In this document: positions 17,618 to 25,620 of the stretch, piece by piece
How the letters are laid out: every line of letters starts with the position of its first letter
Numbering within the stretch: position 1 is the stretch's first letter
NCBI RefSeq assembly: GCF_900100395.1
Contig: NZ_FNFB01000011.1
Span: 124,001 to 188,000 of the forward strand
Direction: 5' to 3'
Length of the DNA stretch: 64,000 nt
Origin: Nonomuraea maritima
GTDB taxonomy: Bacteria > Actinomycetota > Actinomycetes > Streptosporangiales > Streptosporangiaceae
Position numbers and translations under genes: made by a program
Notes under the pieces: generated by a model
What the model saw: the letters and a program-made list of their open reading frames with translations, nothing else
Told to the model about the DNA's origin: nothing
The model's database searches: none

Positions 17618-17804
17618 TACCCGCTCACGAACTGCGTGCGTGTCAGACCGCCGCCTACAGAATCCCGCGGGCGCCGGCACAGCTGTTCGCGATGCACGAC
17701 CCACAGCTACGACCCGCTCAACGCCTGACTTGATCAGCGGCATGCCCTTGGAAGGCGCGGCTCACGGGTGCGGGGCTGAGCCGGACGACGCTCACCCGCG
17801 CGGA

Positions 17805-18419
17805 TCTCACCAACGCATCGCCGACCGGCTCGGCGAGCTGGACGCCGCGTTCACACACACCGCACGACCCGGCGACAGCCAGATCTCCCCGGGCTGCTGC
17901 TCGACCTGGCCACCGCGTGCCGGCGAGGCGAACGCACCCAGCTGACCTACCGCGACAGGGCCGGGACGACGTCCACCCGCCGGGTGGACCCCTACCGGCT
18001 CATCCACACCGGCCGCCGCTGGTATCTCCTCGCCTACGACCTGACGCGGCAGGACTGGCGCACCTTCCGTACCGATCGCATCATCGATGCCACAGCCACC
18101 GGGCAGGCCGCCGCCCTGCCCGACCCGCCGGATCCGGCACAGATGGTCGGCAGGGGCATCGCGATGAGGCCCTACCCGGTGCGGGGGACGATCCGCCTGG
18201 CCGTACCGGCCAATGGCCCGCAGGCGGGTGCCACCAACGGTCGGTGTCCACCACCCGGACGGCGATGACGCGACGATCATCGACATCGGCGGACCGGACG
18301 CCGACGGCCTGGCCCGCTACCTGCTCAGGCTCGGCCGGCCACTCCGGATACTGCACCCGGAAGAGGTCCGCCAGGCAATCCTCGCCCGCACACGACAACT
18401 CCTCGAGGACAACCAGTGA
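17805..18419 (+). pseudogene. HTH/WYL-domain regulator, degraded
   Basis: The stretch contains most of a WYL domain: RVDPYRLIHTGRRWYLLAYD and DWRTFRTDRI in one frame, then after a frame change near 18235 the C-terminal part ATIIDIGGPDADGLARYLLR ... EEVRQAILARTRQLLEDNQ. Before 17880 only frameshifted traces of the linker remain and the N-terminal HTH is missing. Compare the intact WYL gene at 60205. No function is expected. Sequence from 17618 to 17804 holds nothing I can identify. Confidence 0.78.
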
Positions 18420-18455
18420 CTGGTGCGGAGGCACGCCGTCCGCCGTCGTCGCGGG

Positions 18456-18890
18456 TCACGGGCGGGGGGCGCGGCGGTCGCGGCGGGCTTCGAGCTCCTC
18501 CTCGCTCACCGGGATGAGCATCGGCTGGCCGGCCACGCCGAACATCGTGACGACGAACTCCGTCTCGGCGTCGGGCAGGTGGTTGGCGTCCTGGTAGTGG
18601 ATGACGTCGCCGCCCGGCTCCCAGAACGTCTCGCCGGCCCTGACGACGCGCTCCGGCTCGCCCTCCAGCTCGAACAGCATCTCGCCGCGGATGACGTACC
18701 CGTACGCGGGGCCGGTGTGGCGGTGCGGCGGGTTGCCCTCGCTGCCTGGCGGCAGCGTGACCAGGATCGTCATCGCCTCGGCGCCGTCGGGCAGCGGCGG
18801 CGGCGACGGCACCGAGGAGACGAGCTCGATCTTCGGCGGCGGCGTGGTCGCGTTCGGATTGTGCAGGTGGTGGGTGTGTTCAGCGGTCAT
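18456..18890 (-). CDS. Cupin-domain protein
   Basis: 144 aa single-domain cupin. Motif 1 is PPHRHTGPAYGYVIRGE (metal-binding HxH and Glu) and motif 2 PGGDVIHYQDAN carries the last His. A Pro-rich N-terminus precedes it. ATG 18890, followed 23 bp upstream by the SDR gene, so it is probably co-transcribed with 18913 and 19688. Small cupins of this kind may be dioxygenases, isomerases or sensors; the substrate cannot be told from sequence. A second cupin lies two genes upstream. Confidence 0.85.
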   Translation of the reverse strand: MTAEHTHHLHNPNATTPPPKIELVSSVPSPPPLPDGAEAMTILVTLPPGSEGNPPHRHTGPAYGYVIRGEMLFELEGEPERVVRAGETFWEPGGDVIHYQDANHLPDAETEFVVTMFGVAGQPMLIPVSEEELEARRDRRAPRP

Positions 18891-18912
18891 GGACGATCCT
18901 CGTTTCCGGGTG

Positions 18913-19671
18913 TCAGCGGCGGGTGCCGGTCGCCGAGTGCCGCTTCAGCCAGTCGGCGTAGTGGGTGGGCGCGATGCGGGCGCCCTTCGGGGCGGTGAGG
19001 ACGTCGCCGTGGACGGCGGCGAACATGCCGGCGCTGTCGTCGACGACCACCGTGCGGTCCTCGCCCCGGGCGGCGAGCGTGGTCCGCCCCAGTTCGTCCA
19101 GCGAGAAGACGTCCGGGCCGACCACGTTGAGTGTGCCGTTCAGCGGCGGCCCGGCCGCGACCTCGGCCACGGCGGCGGCGACGTCCGCCGCGGCGATCGG
19201 CTGGAGCCGCGTGCGCGGCAGGCGGACGGTGCCGTCGTCGGTCGTCCACGACAGGATGGCGTCGACGAACTCCATGAACTGCCCGGCGCGGACGATGGAG
19301 TACGGCACGGCGTCCGCTTTGAGCAGGTTCTCCTGGAGGGTCTTGGCGCGGTAGTAGTCGAGGTCCGGCACCTGGTCGACACCGACGATCGACAGCAGCA
19401 CGACGTGCCCGACCGGCGAGCTCCGGGCGGCGGTCAGCAGGTTGTGCATCGAGGTCTGGAAGAACGCGAGCGAGTCGTGGTCGAACGTCGGCGAGTTGGT
19501 CAGGTTGACGAGCACCTCGGCGTCGGCCAGCGCCGGGCCCAGGCCCTTTCCGGTGAGCACGTCCACGCCGGTGCGCGGCGAACACGGCACCGCGTGGTGC
19601 CCTGCGGCGTTCAGGTTCTCCACCACCTGCGAACCGATCAGCCCAGTTCCCCCCATGACTGCGAATTTCAT
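18913..19671 (-). CDS. NmrA-like NAD(P)-binding protein (atypical SDR)
   Basis: 252 aa from ATG 19671; MKFAVMGGTGLIGSQVVENL gives the atypical-SDR GGxGxxG motif. VVLLSIVGVDQVPDLDYYRAK is the NmrA-like active-region motif, with Y and K retained in DYYRAK, and SIVRAGQFMEFVD follows. Members are NAD(P)-dependent reductases or redox sensors. It sits between two cupin genes in the same direction with 16-22 bp gaps, suggesting an operon for one small-molecule modification. Confidence 0.85.
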   Translation of the reverse strand: MKFAVMGGTGLIGSQVVENLNAAGHHAVPCSPRTGVDVLTGKGLGPALADAEVLVNLTNSPTFDHDSLAFFQTSMHNLLTAARSSPVGHVVLLSIVGVDQVPDLDYYRAKTLQENLLKADAVPYSIVRAGQFMEFVDAILSWTTDDGTVRLPRTRLQPIAAADVAAAVAEVAAGPPLNGTLNVVGPDVFSLDELGRTTLAARGEDRTVVVDDSAGMFAAVHGDVLTAPKGARIAPTHYADWLKRHSATGTRR

Positions 19672-19687
19672 GACTTCCTCCAACGCC

Positions 19688-20161
19688 CTAGTCGTCGACC
19701 TTGATCTGCTCCCCGGAGTCGGAGATGAAGACGACCAGCAGCTTCGCCGGCTCGGTGCGGCTCGCGTTGTCGGCGAGCACGTGGTGCGAACCCGGCGGCT
19801 CCACCCAGTTCTCACCCTTGCGGAACGTCTTCACCGGCTCGTCGTCCAGCCGGCTGCGCACACTGCCTTCCAGCACGTACGCGTACACGAAGGCCTGGCC
19901 GTGGCGGTGCGGCGCCGCGCGGGCACCCGGCGGGAAGTCGACGATCGCCGAGGTGAACGTCTTGCCCTTGACGTTCGGCAGCGGTTGTTCCAGCAGTTTC
20001 GTCAGCTTGTCGGACGGCGGCTGCGTGGTGACGGCGGCGACCGGCCGCTCGACGGCGGCGGGAGCCCCGCTCGCGGCCCGCTCCCCCGCGCACGCGGCGA
20101 CCGACACCAGCATGCCGGCGGCGAGCAAGCCGCGGGCGAACCGTACCCGGACCATGTGCAT
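19688..20161 (-). CDS. Secreted cupin lipoprotein
   Basis: 157 aa. The N-terminus (RVRFARGLLAAGMLVSVAAC) is a signal peptide ending in a lipobox-like VAAC, so the mature protein would be lipid-anchored outside the membrane. The cupin core follows: APHRHGQAFVYAYVLEGSVR (motif 1) and ENWVEPPGSHHVLADN (motif 2). An alternative ATG two codons downstream is equally possible. It is the first gene of the cupin-SDR-cupin run. Confidence 0.83.
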   Translation of the reverse strand: MHMVRVRFARGLLAAGMLVSVAACAGERAASGAPAAVERPVAAVTTQPPSDKLTKLLEQPLPNVKGKTFTSAIVDFPPGARAAPHRHGQAFVYAYVLEGSVRSRLDDEPVKTFRKGENWVEPPGSHHVLADNASRTEPAKLLVVFISDSGEQIKVDD

Positions 20162-20258
20162 TCTCCTGTCGTGCTCGAACCCCGAGCGGGCGCGTGAAGC
20201 CGCACGGGGACGCCGCGAGTACGCTGCCCGTCCCTCGCGGAGCAGTCCGGGAACGTGG

Positions 20259-21218
20259 TCAAGACTTGGCGATGGTCTGCCCAGGTGAAGGCCGCTGACC
20301 GTCTTCGGTGACCTGGATGATCGTCTTTCCGGGGGCGCGCCGCCCGGGGGCGAAGGCGGCGGGTGCCTCGTCGAGCGTCCGCACGGCCGCGACGATCGGG
20401 CGCAGGCGTCCGTCCTTCAGCCGCCGCGCCAGGGCGGCGAGCTGGACGCGGTCGGGCTCGACGACGAAGAAGATCGCCCGGCCGTCGGCGGGCCGGACCG
20501 TGGGCGGGACGGCGATGGTGACGACGGTGCCGCCGGGACGCACCAGAGCGGTCGAGCGGTCGAGGATGTCGCCGCCGATCACGTCGAAGACCACGTCCAC
20601 CCCGCCCGCGTCCTCAAGCCGGTCGGCCTGCAGGTCGAGGAAGGCGTGCGCGCCGAGGTCGCGCGCGGTGTCGCGGTCGGCGGCCCGGCCGGTGGCGATC
20701 ACGTACGCTCCGGCCTCGCAGGCGAGCTGCACGGCCAGCGAACCGACTCCGCCCGCGGCGCCGTGGATCAGCACGGTCCGGCCCGAGGCGAGGTGGCCGT
20801 GGTCGAACAGGCCCTGCCACGCGGTCAGCCCGGAGATCGGCACCGCGGCGGCCACGGTGTGCTCGACGCCGGCGGGCAGCGGCGCGAGGTTGCGGGCCTC
20901 CACCGCGACGTACTCGGCCAGCGTGCCGTTGCGGGCCCAGTCGGTCAGCCCGAACACGCGCTGGCCGACGGTCAGGCCGGTGGTGCCGTACCCGAGCTCG
21001 GCGACCTCCCCCGAGACGTCGTGCCCGGGGACGCTCGGCGTCCGGTCGCGGCCGGCGCGGTCGGTCCAGGTGCCCGGCCAGTCGAGCTCCCCCGGCGTGA
21101 ACCCGGCCGCGTGCACCCGTACGACGACGTCGTTCTCGGCGGCGTGCGGGTAGGGCTCCTCGGTCAGGCTGAGCCCGGACAGACCGGCGTCACGGTCGCG
21201 GACGGTGATGGCTCGCAT
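20259..21218 (-). CDS. Zinc-independent quinone oxidoreductase-like MDR protein
   Basis: 319 aa medium-chain dehydrogenase/reductase. GroES-like N-terminus (VVVRVHAAGFTPGELDWPG, PGHDVSGEVAELG) lacks the zinc-binding Cys residues; the cofactor domain has LIHGAAGGVGSLAVQLA and later VVFDVIGGD. This is the pattern of NADPH:quinone oxidoreductases that reduce enones or quinones. A MarR gene starts 520 bp upstream in the same direction and ends 69 bp away, so it is the likely regulator. Confidence 0.87.
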   Translation of the reverse strand: MRAITVRDRDAGLSGLSLTEEPYPHAAENDVVVRVHAAGFTPGELDWPGTWTDRAGRDRTPSVPGHDVSGEVAELGYGTTGLTVGQRVFGLTDWARNGTLAEYVAVEARNLAPLPAGVEHTVAAAVPISGLTAWQGLFDHGHLASGRTVLIHGAAGGVGSLAVQLACEAGAYVIATGRAADRDTARDLGAHAFLDLQADRLEDAGGVDVVFDVIGGDILDRSTALVRPGGTVVTIAVPPTVRPADGRAIFFVVEPDRVQLAALARRLKDGRLRPIVAAVRTLDEAPAAFAPGRRAPGKTIIQVTEDGQRPSPGQTIAKS

Positions 21219-21286
21219 GGCAGGTCCTCGCAGGCTGCGGTGATGACGAACACGCGGCCTCTACCCTCCGGCCGCGGGTTCGACCG

Positions 21287-21730
21287 CTACCGGTCGAAGT
21301 GGTCGCGCAGCGCGGCCACGGGCGCCGACCGCTCGCCGACCGGCGGGTTCAGCAGCTGAAGTTCCTCCAGGTGGGTGGGGCCGAGCAGGGACAGCTTGGC
21401 CTGTCCCGCACTCGTGAGGTGCAGCCGCACGACCCGGCGGTCCCTGCCCTTGCCGCGGGCACGGCAGACCAGGCCCAGGTGCTCGACGCGGTCGATCAGC
21501 TGGACGACGCTGTGGTGGCGCGTGCACAGGTAACCCGCGAGCTCTCCGATGGTGGGTCCGCGCACGTCGGCGTGGCCGCGGATCGCCAGCAGCAGCTGGT
21601 GCTGGGTCGCCGTGAGGCCGACCTCGGCCGCCCGTTCCTCACTCCAGCGCAGGAAATGGCGGAGCCCGACCTGGAAGGAGAGCAGGCTCTCGTAGTCCTG
21701 ATCGGTGAGGCACCTCGAAGTTGCCGCCAT
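21287..21730 (-). CDS. MarR-family transcriptional regulator
   Basis: 147 aa from ATG 21730; a TTG at 21739 would add three residues and sits closer to the AGGAGGG ribosome site, so the start is uncertain. The winged helix contains TIGELAGYLCTRHHSVVQLI with wing LVCRARGKGRDRRVVRLHL (the conserved D-x-R). RHHSVVQL with the preceding TATQHQLLLAIRG places it among MarR proteins that regulate adjacent oxidoreductases. A perfect 17-bp palindrome overlaps its promoter and ribosome site, arguing for autorepression. Confidence 0.9.
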   Translation of the reverse strand: MAATSRCLTDQDYESLLSFQVGLRHFLRWSEERAAEVGLTATQHQLLLAIRGHADVRGPTIGELAGYLCTRHHSVVQLIDRVEHLGLVCRARGKGRDRRVVRLHLTSAGQAKLSLLGPTHLEELQLLNPPVGERSAPVAALRDHFDR

Positions 21731-21749
21731 AAGCCCCAAATCCCTCCTA

Positions 21750-21766
21750 AGGTGATATTATCACCT
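21750..21766. promoter_or_regulatory. Perfect palindromic MarR operator
   Basis: AGGTGATATTATCACCT, perfect 8-bp arms around one base, immediately upstream of the AGGAGG ribosome site of the 21287-21730 marR gene. AT-rich centre in a 70%-GC genome makes chance occurrence unlikely. Confidence 0.75.
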
Positions 21767-21885
21767 AAAGAGGCATAAAACGGGCGACCGAAGGGCTGGT
21801 AAGGCCTTGCCCCGCCACCCTCCGTGGCCGCCGTTCCCGCGAAGCGTCACGCACACATGCGTCCGTACGCAAAGGTGGTGAAAAT

Positions 21886-22335
21886 ATGGCTGGCGAGACC
21901 ATGAGGATGCACCCCGACATCGCGGAGTTGCGCGCGAAGTACGAGCTCGCCTCAGAAGCACCGACAGGTAAGGCGGTCGCCGGACTCACCTTCCTGGCAG
22001 GTCTCTACCTCGCGATCTCTCCGTGGGTCGTCGGATTCAACGGGCTGACGACCCTGACCGTGAACAATCTGATCGTCGGTATCGCGCTGGCGATGCTGGC
22101 GGTCGGGTTCGCCTCCGCCTACGGGCGGACGCACGGCATCGCCTGGGTCGCGCCGCTGCTCGGCGTGTGGACGATCATCGCGCCCTGGGTCATCAGAGGC
22201 GACGTCGCCAACACGTCGACGATCTGGAACAACGTGGTGGTGGGCATCATCACCGTGCTGCTCGGGCTGGGCGCGATGCTCGGCATGAACCGCGCGTTCA
22301 CGTCGAAGATGGACCGGTCCCGGTTCTCCGGATGA
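21886..22335 (+). CDS. SPW-repeat membrane protein
   Basis: 149 aa with four hydrophobic helices arranged as two SPW repeats: YLAISPWVVGF and WTIIAPWVIRG, the second with APW in place of SPW. A hydrophilic N-terminus (HPDIAELRAKYELASEAPTG) is typical of the actinobacterial members. Function is unknown; they are small integral membrane proteins. ATG 21886 with AAAGGTGG upstream. A long perfect terminator hairpin follows 27 bp after the stop. Confidence 0.9.
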   Translation: MAGETMRMHPDIAELRAKYELASEAPTGKAVAGLTFLAGLYLAISPWVVGFNGLTTLTVNNLIVGIALAMLAVGFASAYGRTHGIAWVAPLLGVWTIIAPWVIRGDVANTSTIWNNVVVGIITVLLGLGAMLGMNRAFTSKMDRSRFSG

Positions 22336-22361
22336 CCCGACTCTGACCCCGAGAGGGCCGA

Positions 22362-22403
22362 AACAGTGGAGGCCGGCACCGCACGGTGCCGGCCTCCACT
22401 GTT
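22362..22403. terminator. Strong hairpin terminator
   Basis: Perfect 19-bp stem from AACAGTGGAGGCCGGCACC to its complement with a GCAC loop. Placed after the SPW gene (+) and before the 3' end of the nitroreductase remnant (-), it can work in both directions. Confidence 0.88.
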
Positions 22404-22454
22404 GTCCGGCCGGTGCCGCCCGACCTGCTGCAGTGATCCACACGGTCTGTCTGG

Positions 22455-22790
22455 TCACGCGTGGAAGGCCGTGGTCGAGTCGAGCACTGCGCGGTCGATC
22501 GCGATCCGGTTCACCGGCGCGGCCTCGTCGGCGTAACCGAAGGAGATGCCGCCGAGCAGCCGTCCTGTGGTGACGCCGAGTTCGGCGCGGACGGTGTCGG
22601 CATAGAAGCTCAGCAGCCCCTGCGGGCAACTGCCGAGGCCGTACGCGGTCATCGCCAGGAGCAGTGTCTGCATGTAGGCGCCGACGTCGGCGGCCAGCCG
22701 TGCCGCGCCGTCACCGTGGACGAACAGGAACGCGACGTGCGGCGCGCCGTAGAAACGCAGGCTCTCCGCGTCTAGGCCGCGCGCGGCGTG
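22455..22790 (-). pseudogene. Nitroreductase-family protein, C-terminal fragment
   Basis: The frame reads the second half of a nitroreductase: FYGAPHVAFLFVHGDG, then DVGAYMQTLLLAMTAYGLGSCPQGLLS and LLGGISFGYADEAAPVNR to the stop. The flavin-binding N-terminal third (RSIRxF and surrounding helices) is absent: upstream of about 22790 the frame is unrelated. Intact members are about 200 aa, here about 110. On the plus strand 22791-22877 a short tail ending ADWICGALA is unidentified. Confidence 0.72.
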
Positions 22791-22882
22791 ATCGTCACGG
22801 CAGTGACCAGGCGTACCAACGCCCGCCCCGACTGGCTGGCCACGGCCGCCGACTGGATCTGCGGAGCACTCGCGTGACACGC

Positions 22883-22916
22883 GGCTGGTCCCCGAGCGGT
22901 GCGCCGGGGACCAGCC
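22883..22916. terminator. Hairpin terminator of the DUF917 operon
   Basis: GGCTGGTCCCC and GGGGACCAGCC pair perfectly (11 bp) around a 12-nt loop, 8 bp beyond the stop of the leftward DUF917 gene. Confidence 0.75.
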
Positions 22917-22923
22917 GGAAATT

Positions 22924-24027
22924 TCAGGAAACAGGAAGGAGGTCCTCCAGGGGGGTGTAGGGGTCGGTCAGGCCGAAGCCGGCCGGTCCGAAGCAGGCCA
23001 GCGCGTCCGGCGTACGCATGATCGGCGGGGTGGAGATCGCGTAGACGGTCAGGCGCTGGCCGTAGGCGAGCGACTCGGTTGGCACCGGCGCGCCGGTGTC
23101 GGTGGCGAGGGTGCAGATGAGATCGGGCACGATCGCGATGACCCGGCCGTTGCGCCGCGCCACCAGGTGCTCGTTCTGGAAAGTGATCTCCAGGACGTCG
23201 TCCGGATCCTCGACGGCCTGCAGGAGGGCCTTGCCGCGGGCGAAACCGTCCACGGTACGGCGCTCGACGTCGACGACCTTGCCGCGGAAGAGCACGACGC
23301 CCAGGCTGTAGATGGTGTCGGCCAGCATGGCGGTCAGCGCGTCGAACGGGTCGGTGTGGGCGGCGCGGGCCTCGCGCAACGTACGGCCGATGTCCCGGCA
23401 CAGCGACAGCGTGCCGTGCACGGACGTGCGGCGGACCTCGGCGGTGTCCATGGGGTAGTCACTGATGTAGGACGCGCCGCCCATCTGGATGGTCAACGCC
23501 CTGGCCATCTGCTCCATGCGTTTGTTGTCGCCGGCGTCGATGATGCAGGTGTCGCCGTGGTCGGAGGCGATGGCCATCGGCGAGCCGGAGACGCCGAGCA
23601 CGCCGAAGGTCTGCATCTGCAGCTCGGGGAAGGCCCGGCCCATGCCGTCGGCGTCCACGACGGGCAGGTCCAGCTGGGCGCCGAGCATGAGCGGGATCAT
23701 GCTGTTCAGGCCGCCGCACTCGGTCGGCATCACCGCGTACGCCCTGCGCCCGAGATGTTCCTCCAGCGCGCGGAAAGCGGCCACGTTGCCGCCCCCGGAC
23801 GGGAGTTTCTCCACGAACACGGTCGGGGCGCCCATCATCGAGGACGGCAGCACGAGCGCGTCGTCCGGCAGCTCGTCGGCGCCGATGATGCGCACGCGAC
23901 GGCCCTCGGCGAGCTCCCGCTCCACCAGCAGGCGCCCGATGTAAGGGTCGCCGCCTCCCCCGGTGCCCAGGACGGCGGCGCCTTCGGCCAGGTCGTGCAG
24001 GCCCTGCAAGGTCAGTTCGTCACCCAC
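22924..24027 (-). CDS. DUF917 / S-methyl-thiohydantoin desulfurase-family protein
   Basis: 367 aa from GTG 24027, which overlaps the end of the upstream hydantoinase gene by 16 nt and starts directly with the family motif GDELTLQGLHDLAEGAAVLG followed by TGGGGDPY. Other family marks are LPSSMMGAPTVFVEKLPSGG, MPTECGGLN and DGMGRAFPELQMQTF. PF06032 members are found with hydantoinase-like ATPase genes; one characterised group desulfurises thiohydantoin compounds, including the ergothioneine breakdown intermediate. Here the coupling to a hydantoinase-A homolog and an NCS1 permease argues for catabolism of a hydantoin- or thiohydantoin-like ring. Confidence 0.85.
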   Translation of the reverse strand: MGDELTLQGLHDLAEGAAVLGTGGGGDPYIGRLLVERELAEGRRVRIIGADELPDDALVLPSSMMGAPTVFVEKLPSGGGNVAAFRALEEHLGRRAYAVMPTECGGLNSMIPLMLGAQLDLPVVDADGMGRAFPELQMQTFGVLGVSGSPMAIASDHGDTCIIDAGDNKRMEQMARALTIQMGGASYISDYPMDTAEVRRTSVHGTLSLCRDIGRTLREARAAHTDPFDALTAMLADTIYSLGVVLFRGKVVDVERRTVDGFARGKALLQAVEDPDDVLEITFQNEHLVARRNGRVIAIVPDLICTLATDTGAPVPTESLAYGQRLTVYAISTPPIMRTPDALACFGPAGFGLTDPYTPLEDLLPVS

Positions 24028-25598
24028 GTCGGGGCCTCCTCGGGGGTTCGGGCGAGGTCGAGGTCGCCGACGGCGCGGACGATGACGCGTACGGCGTTGC
24101 CGGGCAGGTAGTTCACGTGGATCTCGTCCACGTGCGCGATCTCCACGCTGGAGCGCACGGCCCCGGCCGAGACGGCCAGCTCGACCGCCTCGGCGCGGGC
24201 CTGGTCCAGGACGTCGTCGCGGGTGAGCTGGGCACTGGTGAGGAACAGGCGGTCGACCTCGCCGCCGATCTGCCCGGTGGCCGCGCCGACGGCGTTGGCG
24301 ACGCCGTGGTGCTCGGGGATGCGCACCATGGGCACGCCGGGCAGCTCGGCGGGCATGAGGATGCTGCCGCCGCCGACGACGACCACGGGCAGCGGCTCGG
24401 CCGACAGCCGCATCTGGTCGACCAGCGCGGCCACGCGCTCGGCCATCCACGCGGTTCCGCGCCGGACCAGGTCGCGGTCGAGGTGGCGCACCAGCGAGCG
24501 GTCGCCTATGTCGGCCAGGCCGGCGGCGACGGCCAGGTCGGTAGCGGTCAGCGTCCGTCCGCCGAAGACCAGCGCCTCCTCGGTCAGCCGGTAGCCGACC
24601 GAGTCAGGCCCCACCTGGACGGTGGGCCGCTCGCTGACCAGGCTGCCGCCGCCCAGGCCGATGGAGATCACGTCCGGCATGCGGAAGTTGGTGCGCACTC
24701 CGGCGATGTCCACGTCGGTGCCGGCCTGGCGGGGGTAGCCGCCGGTGAGCACGCCGACGTCGGCGGTGGTGCCGCCGATGTCGACCACCGCGGCGTCGGC
24801 CAGGCCGGCCAGGAACGCGGCGCCGCGCATCGAGTTGGTCGGGCCGGAGGCGAACGTCCTGACGGGGTAGCGGCGGGTGTACTCGGCGTCCATGAGCGTC
24901 CCGTCGTTCTGCGACAGGAACAGCGGGGCGCGCACGCCGACCGCGAGCAGCGCGGCCGTGAAGCCGTCGACGATCTCGTCGGCCAGATCGCGCAGGCACG
25001 CGTTGACGATGGTGGCGTTCTCCCGCTCCAGCATGCGGATGCGGCCGATCTGGTGGGAGAGGCTGACGCGCAGGTGCGGCAGCTCGGCGCGCAGGATGTC
25101 GGCGGCGGTCAGCTCGGCTTCCGCGGTGACCGGCGAGAAGACGGAGCTGATCGCCACAGTGGTGATGTCGTGCGCGGCGAGGTCCTCGGCCACGCGCTTG
25201 AGCTCGTCGGGATCGAGCGGGGAGATGGGCCGGCCGTCGAACTCGTGACCGCCGTGGCACAGGTGCACGCGGGGCCGGATGGCCTGCGCGAGTTCGGCCG
25301 GCCAGGCGGTGGTCGGTGGCAGGGCGGCGGTGGCGGGCAGGGCGAGCCGCACCACGCCGGTGCGGGCCAGCCGCGAGCGGGTGACGAGCGCGTTGGTGAA
25401 GTGGGTGGTGCCGATCATGACGGCCGCGACCTGTCCGCGGTCCAGTGCGCTGTGCTCCAGCAGCGTGGTCAGGGCGTTGACGATGCCCTGGGTGACGTCG
25501 GCTGTCGTGGCGGTTTTGACCTCGGCCTTGATGGTCATGTCGTGGTCGAGCAGGATGGCGTCGGTGTGGGTGCCGCCCACGTCGATCCCTATGCGCAC
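24012..25598 (-). CDS. Hydantoinase/oxoprolinase A-family protein (HyuA-like)
   Basis: 528 aa. N-terminal MRIGIDVGGTHTDAILLD is the ASKHA nucleotide fold of Hydant_A_N, and the central VVDIGGTTADVGVLTGGYP begins the Hydantoinase_A domain; GLGGGSLV follows. Normal HyuA is about 680 aa and acts with HyuB, which is absent here; this shorter form is the type paired with DUF917. The family couples ATP hydrolysis to opening of 5-oxoproline or hydantoin rings. ATG 25598; 22-bp gap to the permease gene, overlapping stop/start with DUF917, so one operon. Confidence 0.87.
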   Translation of the reverse strand: MRIGIDVGGTHTDAILLDHDMTIKAEVKTATTADVTQGIVNALTTLLEHSALDRGQVAAVMIGTTHFTNALVTRSRLARTGVVRLALPATAALPPTTAWPAELAQAIRPRVHLCHGGHEFDGRPISPLDPDELKRVAEDLAAHDITTVAISSVFSPVTAEAELTAADILRAELPHLRVSLSHQIGRIRMLERENATIVNACLRDLADEIVDGFTAALLAVGVRAPLFLSQNDGTLMDAEYTRRYPVRTFASGPTNSMRGAAFLAGLADAAVVDIGGTTADVGVLTGGYPRQAGTDVDIAGVRTNFRMPDVISIGLGGGSLVSERPTVQVGPDSVGYRLTEEALVFGGRTLTATDLAVAAGLADIGDRSLVRHLDRDLVRRGTAWMAERVAALVDQMRLSAEPLPVVVVGGGSILMPAELPGVPMVRIPEHHGVANAVGAATGQIGGEVDRLFLTSAQLTRDDVLDQARAEAVELAVSAGAVRSSVEIAHVDEIHVNYLPGNAVRVIVRAVGDLDLARTPEEAPTWVTN

Positions 25599-25620
25599 GT
25601 GCGGGCTCCTGTTCGTGTGG

